DNA of 64,000 nt from Candidatus Kaistella beijingensis (GCF_020084865.1 NZ_CP071953.1:744001-808000); one strand, 5' to 3'. Positions 8,559-17,243 are shown, numbered from the stretch's first letter. The notes: generated from the letters alone by a model not told the origin. Translations and numbers: made by a program.

Positions 8559-8714
8559 AGCTGTTATTTTTTAAGGTTGATTAAAATTAGCCAAATTTTT
8601 ATGATAAGGCAAGTAAAAAAAATAAAAATGTGGGTAAGCTGATTTTTATCAAACCAAATTTCCGTTCATCACAACGATTGATAAAAAATATAAAATTCAG
8701 AATATTTTTTAAAG

Positions 8715-8722
8715 TAATTTTG
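8715..8722 (+). promoter_or_regulatory. -7 promoter element of the metallo-hydrolase gene
   Basis: TAATTTTG, 25 bases before the ATG at 8748, matches the TAnnTTTG consensus. I see no well-spaced TTG partner upstream, so support is partial. Confidence 0.35.
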
Positions 8723-8747
8723 CAGCCGTTTTCGTCAAACAAACAAA

Positions 8748-9860
8748 ATGAATATTTTAAAGAAAATATTAGCAGCTATTTTACTACTTGTTGGAATCGT
8801 TTCGGTTTCCGCCTATTTTATTATGAAACAGAAAAAATTTGGAAAAGCACCTTCAGGACAACGTTTGGAAAGAGTCTTAAAATCTCCGCACTATAAAAAC
8901 GGCAGATTCTATAATTTGAACCTCACTCCACAATTGGCAGAAGATACTTCAATGCCCGAAGTAATGTTTCGCTTTCTTTTCGGGAAAACGCCCAACAAAA
9001 CCCCACAAAACGCTTTTCATTTCGAGAAAACTGATTTAAAAAAATTAAATCCCAATGAAAGCTTTTATGTTTGGATGGGACACTCTTCCTATTTTATTCA
9101 ACTTGATGGGAAAAAGATTTTGGTTGATCCTGTTTTAAGTGGTTATGCGTCACCATTTTCTTTTACTACAAAAGCGTTTAAAGGAAGCGACATGTACAAA
9201 TCCGAAGATATTCCGGCATTGGATTATTTGGTGATTACGCACGATCATTGGGATCATTTGGATTACGAAACGGTCGTGAAACTTTTCCCGAAAACCAAAA
9301 AAATTATTACAGGTTTGGGAACCGGTGAACATTTGGAATTTTGGGGCTACAATCCGAAAAATATCATTGAATTGGATTGGTTTGAAAGTTCAGATTTAGG
9401 CGATGGATTTAAGGTTACCGCAGAACCTGCACGTCATTTTTCCGGGCGTGGTTTAAAAAGAGATCAGGCAATTTGGGCAAGTTTTGTTTTTGAAAGCCCT
9501 AATCAAAGAATCTATATTGGTGGTGATTCTGGTTACGACACGCATTTCAAAAAAATTGGTGATAAATACGGCAGTTTTGATTTGGCGATTTTGGAAAATG
9601 GGCAATATAATAAAGATTGGCGCTACATCCATTTTATGCCGGGAGAAAATATTAAGGCGATGAAAGAACTCAATGCTAAAAGAATGATTCCCGTTCACAA
9701 CTCCAAATTTGCTTTAGCTACCCATTCCTGGAAAGAACCTTTGGAACAAATGGCAGAGCTGAACACCGAAAACCTAAGAATCCTTTATCCTAAAATTGGC
9801 GAAAAAGTGAATTGGGAAGATGATGCGAAGGTTTATGAAAAATGGTGGGAGAAGTATTAG
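8748..9860 (+). CDS. MBL-fold metallo-hydrolase (NAPE-PLD/UlaG-like), membrane-anchored
   Basis: A 370-residue metal-dependent hydrolase. An N-terminal hydrophobic helix (about 4-25) probably anchors or exports it. The MBL fold is recognisable by HSSYFIQLDGKKILVDPVL, then the zinc motif THDHWDHLD (HxHxDH), the later histidine in EPARHFSGRG, the Asp in YIGGDSGYDTHF, and the final His in MIPVHNSKFAL. This set is typical of N-acyl-phosphatidylethanolamine phospholipase D-like and UlaG-like enzymes, which cleave phosphodiester or lactone bonds; which substrate applies here is unknown. It is a single gene closed by a strong terminator at 9929-9965. A second membrane-bound lipid function cannot be inferred from neighbours. 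Confidence 0.85.
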   Translation: MNILKKILAAILLLVGIVSVSAYFIMKQKKFGKAPSGQRLERVLKSPHYKNGRFYNLNLTPQLAEDTSMPEVMFRFLFGKTPNKTPQNAFHFEKTDLKKLNPNESFYVWMGHSSYFIQLDGKKILVDPVLSGYASPFSFTTKAFKGSDMYKSEDIPALDYLVITHDHWDHLDYETVVKLFPKTKKIITGLGTGEHLEFWGYNPKNIIELDWFESSDLGDGFKVTAEPARHFSGRGLKRDQAIWASFVFESPNQRIYIGGDSGYDTHFKKIGDKYGSFDLAILENGQYNKDWRYIHFMPGENIKAMKELNAKRMIPVHNSKFALATHSWKEPLEQMAELNTENLRILYPKIGEKVNWEDDAKVYEKWWEKY

Positions 9861-9928
9861 AAGAACCCAAATAAAAAGAGCCAATTGTTGCACAGAATCC
9901 ATCTCTGTAGTGCACAGTAAATATAGTT

Positions 9929-9965
9929 TGCCGAGAATTCACATTCGTGAATTCTCGGCATTTTA
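9929..9965 (+). terminator. Rho-independent terminator after the metallo-hydrolase gene
   Basis: Perfect 14-bp stem (9929-9942 with 9947-9960), ATTC loop, followed by TTTT. Confidence 0.8.
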
Positions 9966-10021
9966 TATAGAACTATCTTTTCATCATAATTCATTAAATT
10001 TACGCTCAATAAAATTTAGAA

Positions 10022-11236
10022 ATGAAAAACGCCTATATCATCGACGGTACTCGCTCTGCAATTGGAAGTTTTAAAGGAAGCTTAGCTGCAGTGAGAACCG
10101 ACGATTTGATTGCTTCTGTCATCAAAAGTTTAGTCGCAAAAAATCCCAATCTACCTTTAGATAAAATCGACGACGTGATTATTGGCTGTGCGAACCAGGC
10201 AGGAGAAGATAACAGAAATATTGCTAGAATGGCACTTCTTTTAGCAGGACTTCCCATAAATGTACCGGGAGAAACAGTAAACCGACTTTGTGCATCGGGA
10301 ATGAGCGCGATTGTACAGGCTTCCAGAGCGATAAAATCAGGAGAAGGCGATTTGTTTATTGCAGGTGGTGTTGAAGGGATGTCTAGAGGACCTTACGTGA
10401 TTTCAAAGTCTGAAAATGGATTTGACACCGCCCAAAAAATGTACGATTCGAGTTTTGGGTGGCGTTTCATCAATCCCGAAATGGAAAAAATGTACGGTAC
10501 AGAAGCAATGGGCAAAACCGCAGAAAACTTGGCGGAACTTTATAAAATCTCCCGTGAAGAGCAAGATGAATTCGCGTTAAACTCTCAACTAAAAGCCACA
10601 AAAGCACAGGAAAGCGGAAGATTGGCGGAAGAAATTTCTGATATCCTAATTCCACAAAGAAAAGGCGATGCGATTGTCATCAATAAAGATGAATTCATCA
10701 AACCTAATTCAACTTTAGAAATCTTAGGGAAATTAAAACCTGCATTTGCAAAGGAAAATGGAAGCGTAACGGCAGGAAATTCTTCGGGTTTAAATGACGG
10801 AGCTGCGGCGGTAATCGTAGCTTCGGAAGATGCGGTGAAAAATTATGGTTTAAGACCTTTAGCAAAAATTGTAAGTTCCGCTGTTACCGGATGCGAACCA
10901 CGAATTATGGGAATCGGACCTGTTGACGCAACGAAATTGGCTTTAAAACGAGCAAATCTTAGGCTCGACCAAATTGATATTATTGAACTCAATGAAGCAT
11001 TTGCAGCGCAAAGTATAGCAGTTTTAAAAGAATTGGGAATTGCAATCGACGATCCGCGATTGAATGTAAACGGCGGCGCAATTGCATTGGGTCACCCTCT
11101 TGGAATGAGCGGAACAAGAATTACTTACTCTGCGGCTCTAGAATTACAAAAAACAGGCAAAAAATATGCTTTGGCTACGATGTGTATTGGTGTTGGACAA
11201 GGTTATGCGGTCGTTCTTGAAAACGCAAAAGAGTAG
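10022..11236 (+). CDS. Acetyl-CoA acyltransferase, 3-oxoadipyl-CoA thiolase-like
   Basis: A 404-residue degradative thiolase that cleaves 3-oxoacyl-CoA with free CoA. The nucleophile is in NRLCASGMSA (Cys near 89), and the general bases lie in GGAIALGHPLGMSGTR and CIGVGQG. The stretch GCANQAGEDNRNIARMALLLAGLP is closest, as I recall, to PcaF/PaaJ 3-oxoadipyl-CoA thiolases of aromatic breakdown, whereas FadA-type enzymes differ there. No other pca or paa gene is in the window, so fatty-acid oxidation is not excluded and I give no symbol. The next gene, an HxlR regulator 103 bases downstream with its own promoter, might control it or a neighbouring pathway. Confidence 0.88.
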   Translation: MKNAYIIDGTRSAIGSFKGSLAAVRTDDLIASVIKSLVAKNPNLPLDKIDDVIIGCANQAGEDNRNIARMALLLAGLPINVPGETVNRLCASGMSAIVQASRAIKSGEGDLFIAGGVEGMSRGPYVISKSENGFDTAQKMYDSSFGWRFINPEMEKMYGTEAMGKTAENLAELYKISREEQDEFALNSQLKATKAQESGRLAEEISDILIPQRKGDAIVINKDEFIKPNSTLEILGKLKPAFAKENGSVTAGNSSGLNDGAAAVIVASEDAVKNYGLRPLAKIVSSAVTGCEPRIMGIGPVDATKLALKRANLRLDQIDIIELNEAFAAQSIAVLKELGIAIDDPRLNVNGGAIALGHPLGMSGTRITYSAALELQKTGKKYALATMCIGVGQGYAVVLENAKE

Positions 11237-11255
11237 AAAGAATTTTTTCAAAAAT

Positions 11256-11289
11256 TTTGTTTACTGTTTGTAATATTGTTTTAAATTTG
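11256..11289 (+). promoter_or_regulatory. Promoter of the HxlR gene
   Basis: TTTG (11256-11259), 22 bases, TAAATTTG (11282-11289), a Bacteroidota-type promoter. It supports a start at ATG 11340 rather than at an in-frame upstream codon. Confidence 0.5.
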
Positions 11290-11339
11290 TCAAACACTTG
11301 TTTACTTTTATTTTTAAAGTAATTAATTATTTAATATCC

Positions 11340-11708
11340 ATGAAAGAATTTCTTTCAAACTGTCCTTTGGCAAGAAGTCTAGATATCGTGGGTGATAAAT
11401 GGACATTGTTGATTCTTCGCGACATCAGTGCTTTTGGGAAAACCACTTTCAAAGAAATTTCGCAAATGCCAGAAAAAATTGCAACCAATACTTTATCAGA
11501 CCGATTAGAAAGATTGACCGGCGAAGGTTTAATTACCAAAACACAGAGCAAGAAAAACAAGCTCGTGTATCATTACAACATCACCGAAAAAGGACTAGAG
11601 CTCGTCCCGGTTGTAAAAGGATTTATGGAGTGGTCGATGAAGTACAATTATCAGGAATCTGAAATGGAAGATTTACAAAATCTAATTTCGACTGTAAAAC
11701 TAAACTAA
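11340..11708 (+). CDS. HxlR-family winged-helix transcriptional regulator
   Basis: A 122-residue DNA-binding protein. The HxlR signature is complete: a conserved cysteine near the N-terminus (SNCPLARSLDIVGDKWTLLILRD, given in outline), then the recognition region IATNTLSDRLERLTGEGLI and the wing KNKLVYHYNITEKGLEL. HxlR proteins often use this N-terminal cysteine to sense reactive electrophiles or quinones and are repressors or activators of adjacent genes; here the cysteine is Cys7. The frame is open upstream to 11298, but the ATG at 11340 fits the family N-terminus and lies after the promoter. It ends in a strong terminator shared with the 3' end of the convergent DUF1801 gene. Confidence 0.88.
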   Translation: MKEFLSNCPLARSLDIVGDKWTLLILRDISAFGKTTFKEISQMPEKIATNTLSDRLERLTGEGLITKTQSKKNKLVYHYNITEKGLELVPVVKGFMEWSMKYNYQESEMEDLQNLISTVKLN

Positions 11709-12160
11709 AAAATGCTGAAAATTTTCAGCATTTTTTTTTGAATTAACCGTATAACTTTTTTTGTCTGATGTAATGAATCTGTGATTAATTTATCTAAAAC
11801 GTCCAAATTCAAATCAGCTAATTTTTTGAAATAAATGCAGGAACCCTGTCCCATTTTTATTTTGCCAAGTTGGGAGAGCAACTTGTTTTCAGTATCATCG
11901 CAATGTAAAACATAGAGCGAAAATGCAGATTTTCTTGGTGAAAAACCAATTCTACACCTATCGCCCTCTCTTCCACTTTCATATTTATAATGATATTTTC
12001 CGAAACCAATAATGGAAGGTCCCCACATTGTCGCTTTTTCACCTGAAAGTTTCTCCATGATTTCGACGAGTTTGAAGGAGTCATCCACTTTTTTCGGATC
12101 TGAATATCGGATGAAATCTTCTACTGAAAATTTTGTGGGCTTGGTTTTGTTTTCGGACAT
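11705..12160 (-). CDS. DUF1801 protein, C-terminus extended by a probable frameshift
   Basis: A small cytoplasmic protein of the DUF1801 (YdhG-like) family, function unknown. Seen: FSVEDFIRYSDPKKVDDSFKLVEIM helix, MWGPSIIGFGKYHYKYESG, then IGFSPRKSAFSLYVL, all typical. The frame reads 151 residues, but family members end shortly after ITDSLHQTKK. In the sense strand an A7 tract (11762-11756) follows ACA; with six A bases the end would be KKLYG and TAA at 11745-11743, giving 138 residues. As it stands the protein runs through the hxlR terminator and overlaps hxlR by four bases. I therefore infer a one-base insertion, real or from sequencing. The core domain is intact. Confidence 0.8.
   Translation of the reverse strand: MSENKTKPTKFSVEDFIRYSDPKKVDDSFKLVEIMEKLSGEKATMWGPSIIGFGKYHYKYESGREGDRCRIGFSPRKSAFSLYVLHCDDTENKLLSQLGKIKMGQGSCIYFKKLADLNLDVLDKLITDSLHQTKKVIRLIQKKMLKIFSIF
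11707..11739 (+). terminator. Terminator of the HxlR gene
   Basis: A perfect palindrome centred at 11721/11722 (AAAATGCTGAAAA with its complement), followed by a run of nine T. In its present frame the DUF1801 gene codes through it, which is unusual. Confidence 0.75.
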
Positions 12161-12245
12161 GATTTTGGCTTTAAAATTTAGACCTTGCTAATTCATTAGA
12201 ATTCAAATAAAGACCGCTGGAAAGAACTTTAAATATTATAATAAA

Positions 12246-12902
12246 TTATCCTATTCTCTTCTTCACAAAAACTTGAAAACCCATGTAAATCAATGGTAAA
12301 GCCATAATTCCCAAGAAAAGAGCATTTTGAATTGCCCGTTCCGGCTGTAATGCAATTGCGTAAACCAATCCGAAAAATGCTCCTCCAAGATGTGCAGCAT
12401 GTCCAATATTATCGTGTTGGTTCGGATTCAGCATCATATAAACTGAATAAGCAAAATATAAAAACCCGAAAATATAACCCGGAATTGGGATTGGAATAAA
12501 GAAAAACATGATTCCCAAATCTGGAATCATCGCGATCGACGCAAACAAAATCCCCGAAACTCCACCACTCGCTCCGATTGCAGAATACCACGGTTGATTT
12601 TTGTAGAGGTAAAGTGAAAAAATATTTCCCAGAAGAATCGAACCGAAATACACCATTAAAAAACCGATTTCTCCGAAAGCTTCAACAACAATGGGTCCGA
12701 AGAAATACAGCGTCATCATGTTGAAGAGCAAATGCATTAAATCGGCGTGTAAAAATCCCGCAGAAAGCAAACGGATATACTCCTTTTTCTGTAAAATTGC
12801 ACCTACATTGAATTTATACTTCTCAAAAAGTTGCTGATTATTAAAAGCGATAAAACTGATTATTGCCGTAACCGCAATGATAATTAACAGAATTGAACTC
12901 AT
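12246..12902 (-). CDS. Rhomboid-family intramembrane serine protease
   Basis: A 218-residue polytopic membrane protease that cuts substrates within or near the bilayer. The catalytic serine lies in GASGG (Ser112, in SAIGASGGVSGI) and the catalytic histidine in AAHLGGAFFG (His171). HADLMHLLFNMMTLYFFG carries the conserved H-x-x-x-N segment of the oxyanion site. Six hydrophobic helices are visible, starting at the N-terminus. No extra cytosolic domain is present, unlike GlpG. It lies 50 bases downstream of clpS on the same strand, separated by a weak hairpin, and may be partly cotranscribed with clpS and the CNNM-type gene. Substrates are unknown. Confidence 0.92.
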   Translation of the reverse strand: MSSILLIIIAVTAIISFIAFNNQQLFEKYKFNVGAILQKKEYIRLLSAGFLHADLMHLLFNMMTLYFFGPIVVEAFGEIGFLMVYFGSILLGNIFSLYLYKNQPWYSAIGASGGVSGILFASIAMIPDLGIMFFFIPIPIPGYIFGFLYFAYSVYMMLNPNQHDNIGHAAHLGGAFFGLVYAIALQPERAIQNALFLGIMALPLIYMGFQVFVKKRIG

Positions 12903-12915
12903 ATTTTATAAATGA

Positions 12916-12939
12916 AAAGTTTCAGCAATGTGAAACTTT
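12916..12939 (-). terminator. Weak terminator or attenuating hairpin after clpS
   Basis: Perfect 9-bp stem AAAGTTTCA/TGAAACTTT (12916-12924 and 12931-12939) with a six-base loop. On the minus strand it is followed by only a short T-rich stretch, so read-through into the rhomboid gene is likely. Confidence 0.4.
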
Positions 12940-12952
12940 ATCGTGATTTTTA

Positions 12953-13261
12953 TTAAACAATCTCCGAAGTTAAACTTCGTGATATTAATTTTTCGTGCAT
13001 TGGTTTCAGCACTTCCAAACTGCCTGTCTTTACGGTACACTTTCCTTTGTAGTGGACAAGAATCGTGCATTGTTCTGCCTGTTCCAAAGTGTGTCCGCAG
13101 ATTTCGATTAACGATTCGATTACGAAATCGAAAGTATTTACATCGTCGTTCCATAAAACGAGTTTGTACACTTCATCTTCCAGTTCTAAAACGGCGACAT
13201 CTTCTTGATGTTCACGTTTCGGGTCTTCGTAATTTCTTGAAAATTTAGTATGACTAAACAT
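12953..13261 (-). CDS. clpS: ATP-dependent Clp protease adaptor ClpS
   Basis: A 102-residue adaptor that binds N-degron proteins and hands them to ClpA(C)P for destruction. The core VLWNDDVNTFDFVIESLI contains the NDD turn that contacts the N-terminal residue, and EQAEQCTILVHYKGKC contains the VH...G segment of the binding pocket. The N-terminal extension is short and charged, as in the family. The gene begins 14 bases after the CNNM/CorC-type gene and is probably in its operon. The variant motif NTFDF in place of TPMEF is, from memory, usual in Flavobacteriia. Confidence 0.92.
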   Translation of the reverse strand: MFSHTKFSRNYEDPKREHQEDVAVLELEDEVYKLVLWNDDVNTFDFVIESLIEICGHTLEQAEQCTILVHYKGKCTVKTGSLEVLKPMHEKLISRSLTSEIV

Positions 13262-13275
13262 TGAATTATAAAAAT

Positions 13276-14634
13276 TTAAATTTCACCGATTTCTTCTGAA
13301 ATTTCATCAACAATACTTGGTTCTTCGTAAACCAATTCCACCAAATCCACACTTTTATTCTGCATCTTCAGAATTTTCACGTGGTAATCGTTCATTTCAA
13401 ACTCCTGATTTTCTTCGGGAATATCTTCCAGCTCGTGTAAAATATATCCCGCTAAAGTATTGTATTCATTATCCTCCGAAAGTGGAAATTTCTTGGGAAG
13501 ATGTTCATTAATTTCATCTAAAGGTTGCGTTGCCTGTACCCAAAAAACGTTCTCTCCTACTTTGTCCACGATTTTGTCTTCATCATCTTCTTCATCCTGA
13601 ATTTCGCCCACCAATTCTTCCAAAATATCTTCCAAAGTGATAATTCCTTCCGTTCCCCCAAATTCATCTATAACGACTGCCAAATGTTGCTTTTTCTGCT
13701 GGAAGACTTTCAGCAGATCGGAAATCTTTTTACTTCCCACCACGAAGAATGCTTCACGCATTAAACTCTTCAAATCTTCGTGAGAAATTTCACCTTTTCT
13801 CCGAATATATTCACGGATGATTTCTTTAGCATAAAAAATCCCGATAACATTGTCGATAGAACCATCATAAACAGGAAGTCGGGAATAACCTCCATCCATA
13901 ATTTTATTGATGATTTCTTCTACAGAATCCTCTATGTCAATTGAAGCAATATTCTGTCTTGGAACCATAATTTGTTTCGCGGAATGGTCTGTAAAATCAA
14001 ATGCGTTTTTAATGATTTCGTAATTCTCCTCTTCAATCTCACCCGAATCTGCAGATTGCTTTACCAACAGTTGCAATTCTTCCGTTGAATGTATTTCCTG
14101 TTCGGAAGCAGGATGAATTTTGATCAACCTTAAAAATGCGTTCGACATTTGATTCATTGCCCAAATAAAAGGTTTGAAAATCGTGTAGAAAATTCTCAGC
14201 GGCATTGCAATCGCCATTGTTGTAGGTTCTGATTTTCTAATCGCAATCGACTTCGGAATTAATTCCCCAAAAACGATGTGCATTACCGTAATTAAAAGGA
14301 AACTAAGAACCAAAGAAACCGTGGTTACCGTAGTTTGATCAATCGCAAAATTAAAGTAGTGGAATATATTTTCAATGACGTGATGCATCGCACTTTCGCC
14401 GACCCAACCTAAAGCAAGGGAAGCTAAAGTAATCCCGAGCTGTGTTGCAGAGAGGTATTCATCAAGATGTTTGATGATGTGTTCCGCTTGTTTTGCCATA
14501 GCATTTCCTTCTGCGGCTTTGAGCTGAATTTGGGAGTAACGAACTTTAACGATTGAGAATTCTGCGGCTACGAAAAAACCATTGAGTAATACAAGAAATA
14601 ATGCAAGCAAAAGCTTGACGACGTCTGAGTCCAT
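13276..14634 (-). CDS. CNNM/CorC-type membrane protein with CBS pair (HlyC family)
   Basis: About 452 residues. An N-terminal DUF21 (CNNM) membrane domain contains NGFFVAAEFSIVKVR and ATQLGITLASLALGWVGE; a CBS pair follows (MVPRQNIASI and HLAVVIDEFGGTEGIITLEDILEELVG, in outline), then a C-terminal CorC/HlyC domain. Members are called hemolysins by tradition, but the family is linked to magnesium or cobalt export and, as GldE, to gliding. The frame opens at 14700, yet a -7 promoter element (14658-14665) lies between that codon and ATG 14634, whose MDSDVVKLLLALFLVLLNG is the family N-terminus, so 14634 is preferred. clpS follows after 14 bases. Whether this copy is GldE cannot be settled here. 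Confidence 0.85.
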   Translation of the reverse strand: MDSDVVKLLLALFLVLLNGFFVAAEFSIVKVRYSQIQLKAAEGNAMAKQAEHIIKHLDEYLSATQLGITLASLALGWVGESAMHHVIENIFHYFNFAIDQTTVTTVSLVLSFLLITVMHIVFGELIPKSIAIRKSEPTTMAIAMPLRIFYTIFKPFIWAMNQMSNAFLRLIKIHPASEQEIHSTEELQLLVKQSADSGEIEEENYEIIKNAFDFTDHSAKQIMVPRQNIASIDIEDSVEEIINKIMDGGYSRLPVYDGSIDNVIGIFYAKEIIREYIRRKGEISHEDLKSLMREAFFVVGSKKISDLLKVFQQKKQHLAVVIDEFGGTEGIITLEDILEELVGEIQDEEDDEDKIVDKVGENVFWVQATQPLDEINEHLPKKFPLSEDNEYNTLAGYILHELEDIPEENQEFEMNDYHVKILKMQNKSVDLVELVYEEPSIVDEISEEIGEI

Positions 14635-14657
14635 TGAGAATTTTAAAAATATTTTGG

Positions 14658-14665
14658 CAAAGATA
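14658..14665 (-). promoter_or_regulatory. -7 promoter element of the CNNM/CorC-type gene
   Basis: TATCTTTG on the minus strand, 24 bases before ATG 14634. It decides between two in-frame start codons. No clear TTG at -33. Confidence 0.4.
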
Positions 14666-14744
14666 GTTAAAAAATTGATTCCAGCGAGGATTGAGTCCAC
14701 CCATTCAAGTAATTAATAACCAATTGATAATCATAAATGTAAAC

Positions 14745-14785
14745 AATAAAAAAAAATCGACTGCCTTATTAAGAACAGCCGATTT
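14745..14785 (-). terminator. Terminator of the Gly-rich surface protein gene
   Basis: Minus-strand stem AAATCGGCTG/CAGTCGATTT (14785-14776 with 14763-14754, one G-U pair) followed by a run of T. Confidence 0.75.
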
Positions 14786-14812
14786 GCTAAATAATTATGT
14801 ATTTTTTTGGGA

Positions 14813-16729
14813 TTAATTTTTAATGGTCACACCTGCTACTTCGCCTTTTTCTGTTTTCTCATTTTGTACAGCTTTCACATTGCCTTCCGATGTTCTTCCC
14901 TTCATGCCGGTTTCGGGCATTTTATCCAAGGGTCTACTTTTGAAATCAATGCTCTGACTTTCAGGTTTACCCCATTCTTTGGCATGTAGATACTTACCTT
15001 TCATTTCCTGTTCTTTTTCAACTTCAGGAATTACTCGGTGAGCATTTGCAAACTTATCCTGACGAACCCCCGTCACTTGCCAACTTACTTTGATGTTTGG
15101 TTTATCGGTTTTAATGACAAATGTATTCTCTTTGATTTCCTGCGAGATAATTGCCTGCGCAAAAGTACCGATGACCGTTAGCTGATACCTAAAATCCTTA
15201 TTCAAGGCACTGAAATATTCCGGCATTTTCACATAAGCTGTTCCATTGGAATCAGTGGTGATGTTTCCGTTGTACACATTCATCATATCTGGACTTTCTA
15301 CAAAGCTATGGTAGAGGTATTTGTTTTCGGGGTCGAGTGGATGGTCGATTTTGAACGTACCGCTGCCTTTAGCAAGTGATCCGGTAACCTGTACATTACC
15401 ACTAAAATAGCCGGCATAATTTGTTGCAGCTCCTGAGGCAAAACCATAAACTCCGTAACGCGTGGCAGGAACAGTGGCACCTCCAATTGTGTTTGCAAAA
15501 CCATAAACTCCATAGGTATTTCCAACTCCTGTGGTTGCTGCAAACGAACTGTTTTTGTTGTATCCCACAACCCCTATTCCAGCCGTGGAAACGCCTTCAA
15601 CTCCCGCTGTATTTGCAGAACCAAAAACGCCGACATCCTGATTACCAGTCCCAAAATTAGAATTGGCATCTGTAAATTCCACCCCATTGTACCCTATACC
15701 GTGAATTCCGGTACCGTAATTCGCTGTATTATAATAACCGTAAACTCCTCCTTTCAAACTTGCAGCCGCTGTATAAGAGTACCCGGAAATAGCCGGGTAA
15801 TTGTCGATTCCGGCGACTGGGGTTGAAGGTTGCATTACGGTAAGTCTTCCGGTAGGATTTTCTGTACCTATTCCGGTTGCGCCATTGCTTACGATAAGTC
15901 CCTTGCCGGAAGTTCCGCCGTCAAAAAAACCGGCAACTCCTGCTCCTGTAGCAACACCCCATATTCCTTTTCCGGTACCGGTGTTGACACCTACAGTTCC
16001 ACCAAGAGTTCCTGAAGCGAGGCCATAAATGCCGTTTTGAGAGCTGCTCACACCAATGACCCCGATACCTGTTGTGGATTCACCATAAATTGATCCTGCC
16101 GTTGCAATAGAAGTTGCCGGAACTCCGACTAAGGTACTCCTGAATGAATTGGCGCCGGTTGTACTCTGAACCTGGAATCTAATGTTGGGGTCCAATGTCC
16201 CTACATTAATTCCTACCGATGTTCCGTTGTCCGAAATCTGCGAATCACCCAAACTGTTTGCTGAAATGAATTTGGGTACTTTATTGTTTGTCCCTGTAAT
16301 TCCTGCAACAGATTGTGCAGTTTTTGCGCTCAATGCATAAGGAACACTTAATAGTTGAGAAGTTGATATAAGTGAATAAGCAGTCCCGCCGTTCGGATCA
16401 ATTTCCGTTTTTACAAAATAGGGACCTGTGTTCCAGTTAATTCCAGCTAAAGTGCCGGTAATTGGAGTTCCAGAACCAATTTGCAACGTAAGTAGACCGT
16501 TTGCATTGGTCGTTGGATTTGGGGTGAATGATTCCTGGTAAACCACAGTTCCAGATGCGGAAGTTTGCAAAATGCTTACTTTCACCCCGATACTTTTATT
16601 AGCGGCAACTGCATTTCCTGCGCCTCTTACGATCGCTTGATAACTAATGAGATTCGGTGATTGCGCATAAATTCCTTGGAAAAGCAAAAGAATAAAAATC
16701 GCAAGCACTTTAAGAGTAAAATTTTTCAT
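14813..16729 (-). CDS. Secreted Gly-rich repeat surface protein
   Basis: A 638-residue exported protein of unknown function. A signal peptide (about 1-22, ending IYAQ) is followed by a domain with SPNLISYQAIVRGAGN, common in Bacteroidota proteins that precede tail-fibre-like repeats, then a long Gly/Ala/Val-rich region (about 190-480) with recurrent GVYG, GVIGVS and GIHGIGYNG units suggesting beta-solenoid or fibre structure. The C-terminal module DHPLDPENKYLYHSFVESP recurs, as I recall, in secreted proteins of many phyla. It lacks an evident T9SS sorting domain, unlike its upstream neighbour. The gene lies 43 bases downstream of that neighbour and ends in a strong terminator, so the two are probably cotranscribed. 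Confidence 0.8.
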   Translation of the reverse strand: MKNFTLKVLAIFILLLFQGIYAQSPNLISYQAIVRGAGNAVAANKSIGVKVSILQTSASGTVVYQESFTPNPTTNANGLLTLQIGSGTPITGTLAGINWNTGPYFVKTEIDPNGGTAYSLISTSQLLSVPYALSAKTAQSVAGITGTNNKVPKFISANSLGDSQISDNGTSVGINVGTLDPNIRFQVQSTTGANSFRSTLVGVPATSIATAGSIYGESTTGIGVIGVSSSQNGIYGLASGTLGGTVGVNTGTGKGIWGVATGAGVAGFFDGGTSGKGLIVSNGATGIGTENPTGRLTVMQPSTPVAGIDNYPAISGYSYTAAASLKGGVYGYYNTANYGTGIHGIGYNGVEFTDANSNFGTGNQDVGVFGSANTAGVEGVSTAGIGVVGYNKNSSFAATTGVGNTYGVYGFANTIGGATVPATRYGVYGFASGAATNYAGYFSGNVQVTGSLAKGSGTFKIDHPLDPENKYLYHSFVESPDMMNVYNGNITTDSNGTAYVKMPEYFSALNKDFRYQLTVIGTFAQAIISQEIKENTFVIKTDKPNIKVSWQVTGVRQDKFANAHRVIPEVEKEQEMKGKYLHAKEWGKPESQSIDFKSRPLDKMPETGMKGRTSEGNVKAVQNEKTEKGEVAGVTIKN

Positions 16730-16772
16730 GGTTATGTTGTTTTTAGTTGTTATTTTTTAATGATTTGGTAAA

Positions 16773-17243
16773 TTACTTTTTGATGATTTTAAATGTTTTC
16801 AAAACGACATTTTCAGCTGAAACTTTCAAGATATATATTCCCGAAGGACTTTGCTGCAAATCAATTTGTGACTCTTTGCTTTGAATTTTAGCATTTCTAA
16901 TCATTTTTCCAGACGTGTCGAAAAGTTCATAAGAGGAACTTCTTTTGGCAAAATCTGCAAAATTCAAGAATAGAATGGATGAGGTGGGATTGGGATAGAC
17001 TTTCATTTCCACCGTAATGGATGCAAAATTATCCACGCCCAGTGTCGTGATTTCAAAAGGTTGCTGAACTCCCTGAATAGTAGAATTATTACCGGCAATT
17101 ACAGTTTCCTGAAAAACCTGCCCTACCGAATAACTGAGGCTACCCGTAGCGCTCCCTACATCGCCTCCGGATGCGTTCACCGAAGTTTGCGCTCGGCAAT
17201 TACAGAAAACAGCAAAAGCCAAGAGCGTAAATAAAGTTTTCAT
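16773..17243 (-). CDS. Small secreted protein with T9SS type A sorting domain
   Basis: A 156-residue exported protein. A signal peptide (about 1-18, ending CRAQ) is followed by a short domain TSVNASGGDVGSATGSLSYS and a C-terminal sorting domain from about residue 75: VYPNPTSSILFLNF, YELFDTSGKMIRN, GIYILKVSAENVVLKTFKI. This domain sends proteins through the T9SS and is then cut or attached to the surface. The SYSVGQVF segment is common in small cargo proteins of the phylum. It appears to be the first gene of a two-gene unit with the Gly-rich surface protein and is divergent from the LytTR response regulator, which might control it. Confidence 0.82.
   Translation of the reverse strand: MKTLFTLLAFAVFCNCRAQTSVNASGGDVGSATGSLSYSVGQVFQETVIAGNNSTIQGVQQPFEITTLGVDNFASITVEMKVYPNPTSSILFLNFADFAKRSSSYELFDTSGKMIRNAKIQSKESQIDLQQSPSGIYILKVSAENVVLKTFKIIKK

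Noticed and set aside
12906-13248. Open frames overlapping clpS on both strands
   Set aside because: ClpS is recognised by sequence; the others are its shadows.
14813-16729. Phage tail fibre from a prophage
   Set aside because: It has a signal peptide and no phage genes are nearby.
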